The notes beneath the pieces were generated by a model, which did not search any database, was not told the origin of the DNA, and saw only the letters and a list, made by a program, of their open reading frames with translations. The translations under genes were made by a program, and so were the position numbers. A stretch of 64,000 nucleotides of DNA from JADJPO01 sp963828555 (GTDB lineage: Bacteria; Actinomycetota; Actinomycetes; Actinomycetales; Kineosporiaceae), in NCBI GenBank assembly GCA_963828555.1, contig CAWHEL010000005.1:248001-312000 (forward strand), read 5' to 3'. Positions 50,099 through 58,837 of the stretch are shown in pieces (position 1 is the first letter of the stretch; every line of letters starts with the position of its first letter).

Positions 50099-50341
50099 CT
50101 ACAGCAGCGTCGTCAGGGGCACGTCCGGTCCGACCAGCTCGATGCCCAGCTCCAGCTCGCGACGCATGTCATCGACCGTGTCGTCGTGCCCCAGAACCTC
50201 GGGCACGTCGTTGCTGAGCTCCAGCTGCTCGAGCATGTCGTAAGCCTCGCCCAGTGTCTCCGCACCCAGAGCGTGCGCCCAGCGCAACGTGCTCCGGGCG
50301 CTCGCCGAGGGGTCGAACTCCTCATCCCACAGATCGCTCAC
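50099..50341 (-). CDS. small protein coupled to the nucleotidyltransferase-like gene
   Basis: An 80-residue acidic helical protein starting at GTG 50341, which overlaps the preceding gene's stop (GTGA). The sequence MSDLWDEEFDPSASARSTLR and the later LELSNDVPEVLGHDDTVDDM show no family that I know. Coupling to the damaged nucleotidyltransferase gene suggests the two once functioned together. Confidence 0.5.
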   Translation of the reverse strand: MSDLWDEEFDPSASARSTLRWAHALGAETLGEAYDMLEQLELSNDVPEVLGHDDTVDDMRRELELGIELVGPDVPLTTLL

Positions 50342-50912
50342 GAGCGCAGCCAACCAGAGGCGAGGCGAGATCCTGCTGACTGCTGATACTGCACGGGGAT
50401 CTCCAGCGCGAACCGGTCGCACAACGCCCGGACGTCAGCGCGGTCGGTGGCGTCACCGGGATACGTGTCGTGAAAGCTGACCGCCCACTCTGCTGCGACA
50501 CAATCGACCGCCCTGCCGCCCAGCTCGCCTCGGCCGGTCAGGGATCCCGCGGGGTAGGCGCTCCCCGCTTCCGCAGGGCCGAGCACCCCGTTGCCGTCGG
50601 CGTCGAACACGATCACATGCAGGGTCGACCACGGCGCCGACGGGTGTGCCAGGAGGAAGTTCCACGCCGTGGCGCCCACCTCACGGAGTCTCGCGAACCC
50701 GTTCCCCTGCAATGAATGCACCAACGCCTCACGGTGTCGATCCTCCACCGCACGGTCCAGGTCACCGCGCTCGCGGGTCTGAGCCCCGAGCAACGCGTCC
50801 ACGCCCCAGCCGCCATCGACCCAGACCCGCACCCGACGGCAGCGGCCGTGTCGAGGACACCCAGCGCATCGGCCAGAGTCGTGCATGCGCCGGAGGGGGT
50901 GCTGGTGGCCAC
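50338..50912 (-). pseudogene. aminoglycoside-nucleotidyltransferase-like gene with frameshift
   Basis: Resembles ANT(2'')/lincosamide nucleotidyltransferases: WVDGGWGVDALLGAQTRERG, DLDRAVEDRHREA and HVIVFDADGNGVLG then VDCVAAEWAVSFHDTY. The beginning (GTG near 50912, TTLADALGVLDTAAAVGC) is in another frame; restoring one base near 50827-50832, in GGGTGCGGG on the minus strand, joins it smoothly to RVWVDGGWG. So a one-base deletion separates an otherwise intact gene of about 190 codons. A sequencing error cannot be excluded. Confidence 0.7.
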
Positions 50913-51121
50913 GAAGGCAGTATCCGCCCGATCGGGGCGCTCGACCCATGACGGTGTTCATGACTCGATGAAAGCACTCCACACCCCATCGGCTCGGCTC
51001 GGCTCGACCTCGAGCCGGCGCGCAGACCTCCCGGCAGGGGCAGACTCATCTCCGTGAGATGTCGGAACCGGCTTCGCGACAGCCGGCACACGCACCTGCG
51101 CTCACCATCGAGGAGGCCTGG

Positions 51122-52819
51122 GTGACCAAGGACGCCACCGACCCCAGTGACGCGGAACTGACCCGGCGGATCGTCGACGTTGCGGCGGAGCTGTTCGCAG
51201 AGAAGGGCTACGGCGGCACACGGCTGCCCATGGTGGCCGAGCGTGCCGACCTCAGCACCCGCACCGTCAAGCGGCTCACCGGCGGGCGCGCCGAGCTCTT
51301 CGCTCAGGTGATGGCCGAGAAGCTGACCTCGCTCGCCGCCGAGCGGCTGGCCGCCGCGGCCGCCGACCCGGACGCCGAACCCCCGCTGGCCGTGCTGCTC
51401 GAGGCCGCCGCGGAGATCTTCGCAGCCCCGGAACGGAACTGGAACGTGCTCGAGCTCGAGGCGCTCACCCGCGCGCACACCGACGGCGAGATACGCACCC
51501 TGGAGGCGGAGCGCCTTCGCCGCCGGTGGGCGAACATGGCCACCGTCACCCGGCAGGCCCGCCTCGCCGGCGGGATCGACCACGAGGTGCACGACGACGC
51601 CTTCGTGCACTTCGCGCTGGCCCTCTCGGTCGGGCTGGCCATGGTCGCTCCGGTCGTCGACCGGCCGCCGAGACAGGACCGCTGGAACGCCCTGATGGCG
51701 CGGATCGGCTCCGGCATCGCTCCGGACGACCTGCTGCTGAGCGCCGATCAGGGTGCCCGGACGCCGTGGCGCCTCCGCCTGGACCTGCCCGACCGTCCCG
51801 GTGCGATGGCCCGACTGATCCGGGTGCTCGACACCGTGCAGGCCCGCGTGACGTCCCTCTCCACGCTGGCCGCGGACGACGACACCCGCACGATCGATCT
51901 GGTCGTCACCATGCCGGGCGTGGTCGACGGAGAGTCGCTGCTCGCTGCAGGCATGGCCGCCGGGGGCAACTGCTCGGTCACCTCTGCCTCGGCGGACGAC
52001 GACCTCGACCTGCCGACCCGGCTCCTGGACGCCGCCGCAGGCCTGATCACCGACCCCGGGCCGACACCGAGCGCAGCCGAGACGCTGCTGCGCGCAGACC
52101 AGGCCGACCTCACCCCGGCGACCGAGGGCCCGGACGACGCCGCTGACGTGTTGCGACTGCAGTGGACCCCCGAGACCCACCTCGTGCTGCAGCGCCCGTG
52201 GGCACCCTTCACGCGCACCGAGACGACCCGGGCCTCAGCCCTGCTCCGCCTGGCCGCCGTCGCCGCCGATGCTCGAGGTGACCGCGAGGCGCTCGGCTGG
52301 TCCGCACCGATCGCCGGCGGCGGCACAATCCGGATCCGGCTGGCCCGCCCCGAGGACACCGAGGCCGTCGCCGCCATGCACGCGCGCTGCTCCGAGGAGA
52401 CCCTCTACCGGCGCTACCTGACCGGGGTGAGCGAGTGGCACGAGCTCACCCTGCGCCGCCTCACCGGCGGACACCGCGGCGCGACCCTTGTGGTCGTGAG
52501 CGAGGAAGGCATCGTCGTGGGCCTCGGGCACGCCTTCCCCGACGCGCCGGTGGAGGGGGAAGGCCGCGCGGCAGACCTCGCGGTGCTCGTCGAGGACGCC
52601 TACCAGGGCCGCGGCATCGGCACCGCGCTGACCCGGCTGATGCTCGAGCTGGCACCGCGTCTCGGCTTCGAGGCGGTGGTGGGCACGGTCCTCGCCCAGA
52701 ACGCCAGGATGCTGCGGGTGCTCGAGGCGACCGGGTTGGCCTGGACCCGCAGCACCGAGGAGGGCGTGGTCACCCTGCGGGCCCCGCTGCCACGGGCGGA
52801 CGACGCGCCACCTCGATGA
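51122..52819 (+). CDS. TetR-ACT-GNAT triple-domain protein
   Basis: A 565-residue protein; the GTG at 51122 has AGGAGG at 51111-51116, an ideal ribosome binding site. Residues ~10-200 are a TetR-like regulator (RIVDVAAELFAEKGYGGTRL, PMVAERADLSTRTVKRLTGG, with a helical ligand domain). Residues ~212-290 are an ACT domain (WRLRLDLPDRPGAMARLIRV), a small-molecule, usually amino-acid, sensor. Residues ~400-550 are a GNAT acetyltransferase with DAYQGRGIGTALTRLML. ACT-GNAT fusions are known actinobacterial lysine acetyltransferases; adding TetR is unusual. The product may couple amino-acid level to acetylation and transcription. Confidence 0.85.
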   Translation: MTKDATDPSDAELTRRIVDVAAELFAEKGYGGTRLPMVAERADLSTRTVKRLTGGRAELFAQVMAEKLTSLAAERLAAAAADPDAEPPLAVLLEAAAEIFAAPERNWNVLELEALTRAHTDGEIRTLEAERLRRRWANMATVTRQARLAGGIDHEVHDDAFVHFALALSVGLAMVAPVVDRPPRQDRWNALMARIGSGIAPDDLLLSADQGARTPWRLRLDLPDRPGAMARLIRVLDTVQARVTSLSTLAADDDTRTIDLVVTMPGVVDGESLLAAGMAAGGNCSVTSASADDDLDLPTRLLDAAAGLITDPGPTPSAAETLLRADQADLTPATEGPDDAADVLRLQWTPETHLVLQRPWAPFTRTETTRASALLRLAAVAADARGDREALGWSAPIAGGGTIRIRLARPEDTEAVAAMHARCSEETLYRRYLTGVSEWHELTLRRLTGGHRGATLVVVSEEGIVVGLGHAFPDAPVEGEGRAADLAVLVEDAYQGRGIGTALTRLMLELAPRLGFEAVVGTVLAQNARMLRVLEATGLAWTRSTEEGVVTLRAPLPRADDAPPR

Positions 52820-53669
52820 TGCTGCTCTCGTTCGCCTCGCCCAGGCCCCGCGCGAGCAGCTCGTCCAGCCCTCTCAGCGCGGCCGATCCGAACGGCACCG
52901 GCAGGCCCAGAGCGTCGGCCAGGCCGACCCCGTAGGCGGTGTCCTTGCGGCGCAGCGCCCCGGAGAAGACGACGTTCGCCTCGTGCCCGCCGTCGGCCAT
53001 CCGCCGGCTGTTGCGCACCACCTGCGGGCTGGCCGCCTGGCCCGACGCGATGGCCCGCGCCACCTGATCGAGGTCGAGCCCGGCGCGCTCGGCCATCGCC
53101 ATCCCCTCTGCCGCCCCAGCGATCTGCACCGCGCCCATCAGGTTGACGATCAGCTTGTACGCCGTGCCGGCTCCGGCCGGCCCGAAGTGCAGCACCTCGT
53201 CGGACAGCGGCTCCAGCAACGGCCGGGCCGCCTCGAGATCGGCCGCCTCGCCACCGGCCAGCAGGGTGAGCCGCCCGGCCGCGGCCGCATCGGGCAGGCC
53301 GGTCACCGGGCAGTCCAGGTAGCGCAGTCCGCGCGCTGTGAGGGCGTCCGCCAGTTCCAGGACCCAGCCGTGCGACAACGTCGAGCACTCGACGGCGAGC
53401 GCGCCCGGGGCCAGGTCGGCCGCGAGCACGCCGCTCGGCCCCAGCCAGACCTCCCGTGAGGCCTGGTCGTCGGCGAGCATCGAGAACACCGCGGCAGCGC
53501 CCTGCGCCGCCTCCCGCGGGATGGCGGCACCCCGGGCCCCGGCCGCGATCAGGGCAGCGGCCCGCTCCGGCGTGCGGTTGTAGACGACCAGGTCGTGGCC
53601 GGCTTCGAGCAGCCGGGCAGCCATCCCCCGGCCCATCCGGCCCAGGCCGGCGAAGGCGATGTGTGACAT
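52770..53669 (-). CDS. NAD(P)-dependent beta-hydroxyacid dehydrogenase
   Basis: A 299-residue member of the 3-hydroxyisobutyrate/6-phosphogluconate dehydrogenase family. NAD(P) motif GLGRMGRGMAARLLEAG; substrate motif YLDCPVTGLPDAAAAG (the D-x-P-V-x-G pattern); catalytic Lys in GAGTAYKLIVNLMG. Substrate could be tartronate semialdehyde, 3-hydroxyisobutyrate or succinic semialdehyde. It converges with, and overlaps by 50 bases, the TetR-ACT-GNAT gene. Confidence 0.9.
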   Translation of the reverse strand: MSHIAFAGLGRMGRGMAARLLEAGHDLVVYNRTPERAAALIAAGARGAAIPREAAQGAAAVFSMLADDQASREVWLGPSGVLAADLAPGALAVECSTLSHGWVLELADALTARGLRYLDCPVTGLPDAAAAGRLTLLAGGEAADLEAARPLLEPLSDEVLHFGPAGAGTAYKLIVNLMGAVQIAGAAEGMAMAERAGLDLDQVARAIASGQAASPQVVRNSRRMADGGHEANVVFSGALRRKDTAYGVGLADALGLPVPFGSAALRGLDELLARGLGEANESSIIEVARRPPVAAGPAG

Positions 53670-53678
53670 CGCGTCAAT

Positions 53679-55037
53679 CTAGACGCCGGCCAGCCGGGGA
53701 CGGCGCGGCCAGGGAGACAACGATTCAAGCTGCGCGGCCAGTGACAGCAGCAGGGCCTCACCGCCGGGCGGGGCGACCAGCTGGACGCCGATCGGCAGGC
53801 CGTTCGAGTGCATCGCCACCGGCACCGTCGCAGCCGGGTACTGGGCGAAGTTCCACACCCCGGGGAAGGGCGCCCATCGCGCGTTGGCCCAGAAATTCGA
53901 CCGCCACGAGCGTTCCCGCCAGCTCACCGCCGGGGGCGCCGTGGTGGTGGTCACCGGGGTGAGCAGCACGTCGTTCACAGCGAAGAACTCGGCCACCCGT
54001 TGCTTCCACCGCTCGCGGTCGCTCTCCCGCACCCTGCCAAGGCGTTCGAGCGTGCGCCCGATCTGCGCATGCCGACGCTGCCGCGGTTCGAGCCGGGCAT
54101 CCTCCAGCGCGGCGGTCTCGTCGGCGGTGGAGGCGGTGTACCAGGCGACGATCGCCGCCGCGGCGGCCTGCGAGTACGGCGGGTCGGCCCGCACGATGTC
54201 GTGACCGGCCCGGCGGAGCACAGCGGCAGCGCCGATCACCGCCTTCGCGATCTCCGGATCGAGGCGCACCCCGGCGAGCGGCACGGTGATCGACCCGGCG
54301 ATGGTCAGCCGCGCGGGCGCCGGCGCGACCTCGGCCAGCCCCGGCTTCCCGGCCATCACCGAGAGCAGCAGCGCGGCGTCGGCCACCGTCGTCGTCAGAG
54401 GGCCGTTCTCGGACAGCCCCCGCCACGAGGACACGCCTACGGCAGAGGGCACCACCCCGACCCCCGGCTTGATCCCGACCAGCCCGCACGCGGAGGCCGG
54501 GATCCGGATCGATCCCAGGCCGTCGTTGCCGTGCGCGGCAGGCACCATCGCCGCCGCGACGGCCGCCGCGCTCCCTCCCGACGAGCCCCCCGCCGTCCGC
54601 TCGAGGTCCCACGGATTGCGGGCCACGCCGTCCGCATCGTCGCTGGTGGCCCACACGCCCAGCTCCGGCATCCTGGTGATCCCGACCACCACGGCACCGG
54701 CGGCGCGTAGCCGGCGCACCACCTCATGGTCGTCGGCCGCCGGGGCGGGGTCGGTGGCAGTGGATCCGTGCCGGGTCGGCTCACCGGCGACCGGGATGTT
54801 GTCCTTGATCGCGATCGGCACCCCGGCCAGCGGCAGCGCGGTGAGATCACCCCGGGCGCCCAGAGCCTCAGCCTGCGCGACGGCCCGCTCAGCAAGCACC
54901 CGGACGAACGCTCCGACCTGCGGCTCCAGGTGGGCGATCTGCTCCAGATGCTCGCGAACCACCTGTGCCGGCGTCACCTCACCAGCCTGTACCGCCGTCA
55001 CGATCTCCGACGCCGTCCGCCCGACCCACACGCCCAT
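53679..55037 (-). CDS. amidase (amidase signature family)
   Basis: A 452-residue amidase of the Ser-cisSer-Lys class. Catalytic Lys is in VPIAIKDNIPVAGEPT, cis-Ser in RTAGGSSGGSAAAVA, and nucleophile Ser in GLGSIRIPASACGLVG. A C-terminal ANARWAPFPGVWNFAQYP matches related amidases. Substrate unknown; the adjacent dehydrogenase nine bases downstream may belong to the same catabolic route. ATG 55037 follows GAGGACGGT. Confidence 0.9.
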   Translation of the reverse strand: MGVWVGRTASEIVTAVQAGEVTPAQVVREHLEQIAHLEPQVGAFVRVLAERAVAQAEALGARGDLTALPLAGVPIAIKDNIPVAGEPTRHGSTATDPAPAADDHEVVRRLRAAGAVVVGITRMPELGVWATSDDADGVARNPWDLERTAGGSSGGSAAAVAAAMVPAAHGNDGLGSIRIPASACGLVGIKPGVGVVPSAVGVSSWRGLSENGPLTTTVADAALLLSVMAGKPGLAEVAPAPARLTIAGSITVPLAGVRLDPEIAKAVIGAAAVLRRAGHDIVRADPPYSQAAAAAIVAWYTASTADETAALEDARLEPRQRRHAQIGRTLERLGRVRESDRERWKQRVAEFFAVNDVLLTPVTTTTAPPAVSWRERSWRSNFWANARWAPFPGVWNFAQYPAATVPVAMHSNGLPIGVQLVAPPGGEALLLSLAAQLESLSPWPRRPRLAGV

Positions 55038-55214
55038 ACCGTCCTCCTCAGAAGCCCGCTTGCAGCCCGTGCGCCGATCGTCGCAGGTCGCCCGGACCCG
55101 GAGGCGAAAGTCGAGGAACCGCCCCCATCCGAGCCACGAGGGGACGGGCGCTCGACTCTCGGCGACCCCGATCGGCGAGGCGCTTCGCGCGAGCACGGCC
55201 CGTACGCTCGGTTG

Positions 55215-56159
55215 ATGGCGGGGTTGCACGACATCACGATCCTCGACGCGGCGGACGTCGCCCGTCTGGTCGGCCACCTCGACCTCGTCGAGGCACTCGC
55301 CGCCGCGCACCGGGAGCCGGCGGCTCTGACCGAGCGCATCGTGTACGGCCCGCTCGGCGGTGCCGAACGGTTCCTGGCTCTGGCCGCCTGGCAGCCGGGT
55401 GAGGCGATCGCCACCAAGCTCGTCACTGTCTTCCCCGACAACCCCCGCCGGCGCAGACTGTCCGCCGTCCAGGCAGTGGTGCTGCTCTTCGACGGCCACA
55501 CCGGTGAGCCGCTGGCGTTGATCGACGGTACCGAGCTCACCTACCGGAAGACCGCCGCCGACAGTGCGCTCGGGTCGCGGTTCTGCTCACGCGCCGACGC
55601 GCGCACCATGCTCATGGTCGGCGCCGGCGGACTTGCGCCGCACCTGATCGCCGCACACCGCGCCGTCCGGCCCTCGATCGAGCGGGTGCTGATCTGGAAC
55701 CGCTCCCCCGCTGCGGCCGAGGCCCTGGTGGGGGCGGGACTCGCCGACGAGCGGGTCGACGACCTCGACCGCGCGGTCGGGAGGGCGGACATCATCTGCA
55801 CGGCCACCATGGCGCAGCATCCACTGATCCGCGGCGACAGGCTGCGCCCGGGAACGCATCTGGACTGCGTGGGCGCCTACCTGCCCGACCACCGCGAGGT
55901 GGACGACGAGGTCGTCCGCCGCGCCAAGATCTTCCTCGACGACCGGACGGCGCCGCTGAGCGAGGGGGGCGACCTGGTGATCCCGATCGCGTCAGGCGTG
56001 ATCACCCCGGACGCGGTGGTGGCCGACCTGTACCAACTCTGCCGCGGCGACCACCCGGGCCGCACCGGCACCGATCAGATCACCCTGTTCGAGAACGGCG
56101 GCGGCGGGCACCTTGATCTGATGGTCGCCCAGTACCTGTGGAGGGTCCACCATGGTTGA
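55215..56159 (+). CDS. ornithine cyclodeaminase / mu-crystallin family protein
   Basis: A 314-residue OCD/mu-crystallin homologue. Arg/Lys substrate-binding region GTELTYRKTAADSALGSRF; NAD motif TMLMVGAGGLAPHLIAAHRA; HLDCVGAYLPDHREVD and the terminal VADLYQLCRGDHPGR. The family includes ornithine cyclodeaminase, alanine dehydrogenase and ketimine reductase; the exact reaction cannot be told. ATG 55215; the 177-base gap to the amidase gene carries a weak hairpin at about 55090-55155. Confidence 0.88.
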   Translation: MAGLHDITILDAADVARLVGHLDLVEALAAAHREPAALTERIVYGPLGGAERFLALAAWQPGEAIATKLVTVFPDNPRRRRLSAVQAVVLLFDGHTGEPLALIDGTELTYRKTAADSALGSRFCSRADARTMLMVGAGGLAPHLIAAHRAVRPSIERVLIWNRSPAAAEALVGAGLADERVDDLDRAVGRADIICTATMAQHPLIRGDRLRPGTHLDCVGAYLPDHREVDDEVVRRAKIFLDDRTAPLSEGGDLVIPIASGVITPDAVVADLYQLCRGDHPGRTGTDQITLFENGGGGHLDLMVAQYLWRVHHG

Positions 56160-56195
56160 CCCCGGTGCGCACGTGCGCAGCGCTCTGGACGGGCC

Positions 56196-57098
56196 TCACG
56201 CTGTAGCGGCGCCGGCCGATCCGGCTCCGCGCGGCTGGGTCTTGCCGATGTGCTGGTCGGCGGTGAACTCACGGATCAGCGCCGCGAAGCGCTCCGGCTC
56301 GTCCAGGTGCGGGAAGTGTCCACCCTTCTCGAACACCTCGAGCCGTGCGTCGGGGATCAGCTGGACCGCCTCGACCGCGTGACTCTTCGGGATCATGCGG
56401 TCCCGACCGCCCCAGACCACCAGGGTGGGCACCGAGATTTGGGGAAGGATCTCCTTGGCCGACAACCGCTGCCCCTCCGGGCCGACCACCGCACGGATGG
56501 TGGCCAGGAACGCCCGCCGGTGTTCGGCGTCCCCGAGGGACTCGAAGCCGTGCCAGGCCTGGGCGACGTCCGGGCCGCCCTTGACACCGACCAGCTGCAG
56601 CCCGCGGCTGAGCACGTTGCCCTGCCGGCGGGCCCAGCGGTTGGCGATCACCGGGAGGATCAGTTCCGAACCGGGCAACGTGGGCGCGCGCAGGAGCAGG
56701 CTGACCTCGCGGCCCAAGCCTCCGCTGGCGACCAGCACCAGTGCGTTCACCTTCTCCGGGAACAGATAGGAGAACTGCAGCGCGATGCCGCCGCCGAGGG
56801 AGTGCCCGATCATCGTCACCTTGTCGAACCCGCTCGCGTTGACCAGGTCGCGGACGGCGGCGGCGTGGGCTCCCAGGGAGTAGTCACCGCGGTGCTTGGA
56901 CGACGCTCCGTGCCCGAACAGGTCGGGCACCACCACGGTGTACTCGGTGGCCAGCTCCGCAGCCAGGTCGACCCACACCTCGTGCGTGCCCAGCACTCCA
57001 TGCAGGAACACCAGCGGCGGGCCGGTACCGCCCCGCTTGAAGTGCATCTCGTGGCCGTTGACGAGGCAGGTCGCCGACGGCAGGTCGGTGGTGGGCAT
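56196..57098 (-). CDS. alpha/beta hydrolase
   Basis: A 300-residue alpha/beta hydrolase. Oxyanion region VFLHGVLGTHEVW; nucleophile Ser in MIGHSLGGGIALQ; acid in VVWGGRDRMIP; His in GGHFPHLDEPERF. It resembles haloalkane dehalogenase/lipase-like hydrolases of actinobacteria. A perfect 21-base palindrome lies just upstream of the ATG at 57098 and probably controls it. Substrate unknown. Confidence 0.9.
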   Translation of the reverse strand: MPTTDLPSATCLVNGHEMHFKRGGTGPPLVFLHGVLGTHEVWVDLAAELATEYTVVVPDLFGHGASSKHRGDYSLGAHAAAVRDLVNASGFDKVTMIGHSLGGGIALQFSYLFPEKVNALVLVASGGLGREVSLLLRAPTLPGSELILPVIANRWARRQGNVLSRGLQLVGVKGGPDVAQAWHGFESLGDAEHRRAFLATIRAVVGPEGQRLSAKEILPQISVPTLVVWGGRDRMIPKSHAVEAVQLIPDARLEVFEKGGHFPHLDEPERFAALIREFTADQHIGKTQPRGAGSAGAATA

Positions 57099-57112
57099 AC
57101 GCGCACGTTACT

Positions 57113-57133
57113 TGCCGGTAACGTTTACCGGCA
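57113..57133. promoter_or_regulatory. palindromic operator upstream of the hydrolase gene
   Basis: TGCCGGTAA and TTACCGGCA, nine bases each, form a perfect palindrome around CGT at 57122-57124. It ends 15 bases before the hydrolase start. The symmetry fits a TetR-type repressor; no candidate regulator gene is adjacent. Confidence 0.6.
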
Positions 57134-57176
57134 GGGCACAAGGGCCCCTGAACCCGGGTGGGTCAACCGGCGCTGT

Positions 57177-57758
57177 TCACCAGGGACTCCAGCCGAGGTT
57201 CCACCCCAGGAGCGCGCGGTTGCCGTGGTAGTCCCCGAGCACGCTGACCGTGGCGGTCTCCAACGGGAAGACCTCGCCGTGAGCCAGGTCCAGGCCGAGC
57301 CAGGTCAGCGCCAGAGCACGAAGGGCGTGACCGTGGCCGAAGCAGATCACCCGCTCGCCGCCGCCCGCCTGCACGGCCTCCACCAGCCGGCCTAGCCGCC
57401 GCCGCACCTGGTCCGGGGTCTCTCCACCGGGGGTGGCCCCGGTCCAGATCGTCCAGCCCGGGTCCTGGGCGCGGATCTCCGCTGCGGTCAGTCCCTCGTA
57501 GCTGCCGTAGGCCCACTCGGCGAGGTCCTCGGTGATCTCCAGGCGAGTGGGGTCGAACCCGGCCAGTTCTGCGGTGTGCCGGGCACGCAGCCGCGGGCTG
57601 CAGAGCACCCGGCCGAACTGCTCGGTGTTCAGCCGCCCACGCAGGGCCTGCGCCTGGACCACGCCGGTCTCGGTCAGGTCGAGGTCGGTCACCGAGGTGT
57701 GCCGGCGCTCCCGGCTCCAGGCTGTCTCACCGTGGCGCACCAGGTACAGCTGAGTCAT
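57177..57758 (-). CDS. histidine phosphatase family protein
   Basis: A 193-residue phosphoglycerate-mutase-like phosphatase: YLVRHGETAWSRERRHTSVT, CSPRLRARHTAELAG, EWAYGSYEGLTAAE, and the second His in VICFGHGHALRALA. ATG 57758 overlaps the aroQ stop by four bases. The substrate is unknown; this is the second such protein in the window. Confidence 0.9.
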   Translation of the reverse strand: MTQLYLVRHGETAWSRERRHTSVTDLDLTETGVVQAQALRGRLNTEQFGRVLCSPRLRARHTAELAGFDPTRLEITEDLAEWAYGSYEGLTAAEIRAQDPGWTIWTGATPGGETPDQVRRRLGRLVEAVQAGGGERVICFGHGHALRALALTWLGLDLAHGEVFPLETATVSVLGDYHGNRALLGWNLGWSPW

Positions 57759-58222
57759 CCGCGCCGGCCCACCAGGCCCGCGATCGCCAGCGGGTACCCA
57801 CCCACCCCGAAGCCGACCACGATCCCGGCCGCCACCGCCGAGACGTAGGAGTGATGGCGGAAGTCCTCGCGGGCGTGCACGTTGGAGATGTGGCACTCGA
57901 CCACCGGCAGCCCGCTGCCGGCGATCGCATCGCGCAGAGCGACGGAGGTGTGCGTCCAGGCGCCCGGGTTGATCACCGCGCCGAGCACCTCACCGGCGGT
58001 GTGGCGGCGTCCGCCGTCGTGCACCCACTCGAGCAGCTCACCCTCGTGGTTGGTCTGGCGGAACTCGACCGTCACCCCCAGCCGCTGGGCCTCGGCCTGG
58101 CAGAGTGCCTCGACGTCGGCCAGCGTTGCCGAGCCGTACGTCCCGGGCTCGCGCGTGCCGAGCAGATTCAGGTTGGCCCCGTTGAACACCAGCACAGTCG
58201 GTTCTGTGGTCACGCCGGGCAT
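57755..58222 (-). CDS. aroQ: type II 3-dehydroquinate dehydratase
   Basis: A 155-residue AroQ, converting 3-dehydroquinate to 3-dehydroshikimate. Signatures: NGANLNLLGTREPGTYG with the catalytic Tyr, VEFRQTNHEGELLEW, GAVINPGAWTHTSVALRDAI, and VECHISNVHAREDFRHHSYV. The family norm is NGPNLN; here Ala replaces Pro. Length is normal. It starts 24 bases from the divergent chorismate-lyase-like gene. Confidence 0.95.
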   Translation of the reverse strand: MPGVTTEPTVLVFNGANLNLLGTREPGTYGSATLADVEALCQAEAQRLGVTVEFRQTNHEGELLEWVHDGGRRHTAGEVLGAVINPGAWTHTSVALRDAIAGSGLPVVECHISNVHAREDFRHHSYVSAVAAGIVVGFGVGGYPLAIAGLVGRRG

Positions 58223-58246
58223 TGTGCCTCACTAGGCTCATCCACC

Positions 58247-58837
58247 GTGACCACGCCCATCTGGGGGCCGAACTGGCTCGCCGCTGCCGAGCGCCCTGCC
58301 CGCCTGCGCGACGTCCCGTTCGCCGACCTCCCCGCCGACCTGCGTCTGCTGCTGGTCTCCGAAGGCCCCCTGGCCTACGCCCTGGAGGCCTACCAGCTGG
58401 GGGCCATCGTCGCCGACGTCGAGGGCCATGAGCAGATGCTGCTGGACGCCGATCACGCCCGCTGGCTGCGTGCGCGCCCGAACGACCGGGCGCTGAGCCG
58501 GCGGACCGCGTTGCGCGAGGCCTCCACCGGCCGGCTCATCGTGCACGCGGACTCCGTGCTGCTGCTCGATCGGCTCCCGGCGTCGTTCCTGGAGATCCTC
58601 GCCGCGGAGCCGACCGGGCTCGGCGGTGCGTTCGCCCGGCTCGAGCTGGAGACCCGGCGGGAACTGCTCTGGTTCGGGCGGACGCCGCTGCGTGGAGTAC
58701 GCCCTGGCGATCAGGCCCTGGCCGGGGGCTCCGGGGTCTCCCGCAGCTACCGGCTGATCGTGGAGGGGACCCCGGTCTGCTTCATCGAGGAGACCTTTCC
58801 GGACACCGTCGTGCAGGGCCGGCTCACCCGCGGGTGA
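58247..58837 (+). CDS. chorismate pyruvate-lyase-like protein (DUF98 family)
   Basis: A 196-residue protein with the pattern of the Rv2949c-type chorismate lyases: LLLVSEGPLAYALEAYQLG, STGRLIVHADSVLLLDRLPA, LGGAFARLELETRRELLWFG and SRSYRLIVEGTPVCFIEE. These enzymes release pyruvate from chorismate to give 4-hydroxybenzoate. GTG at 58247. It is divergent from aroQ with only 24 bases between, consistent with a link to chorismate metabolism. Activity is inferred from similarity that I recall, not proven. Confidence 0.65.
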   Translation: MTTPIWGPNWLAAAERPARLRDVPFADLPADLRLLLVSEGPLAYALEAYQLGAIVADVEGHEQMLLDADHARWLRARPNDRALSRRTALREASTGRLIVHADSVLLLDRLPASFLEILAAEPTGLGGAFARLELETRRELLWFGRTPLRGVRPGDQALAGGSGVSRSYRLIVEGTPVCFIEETFPDTVVQGRLTRG

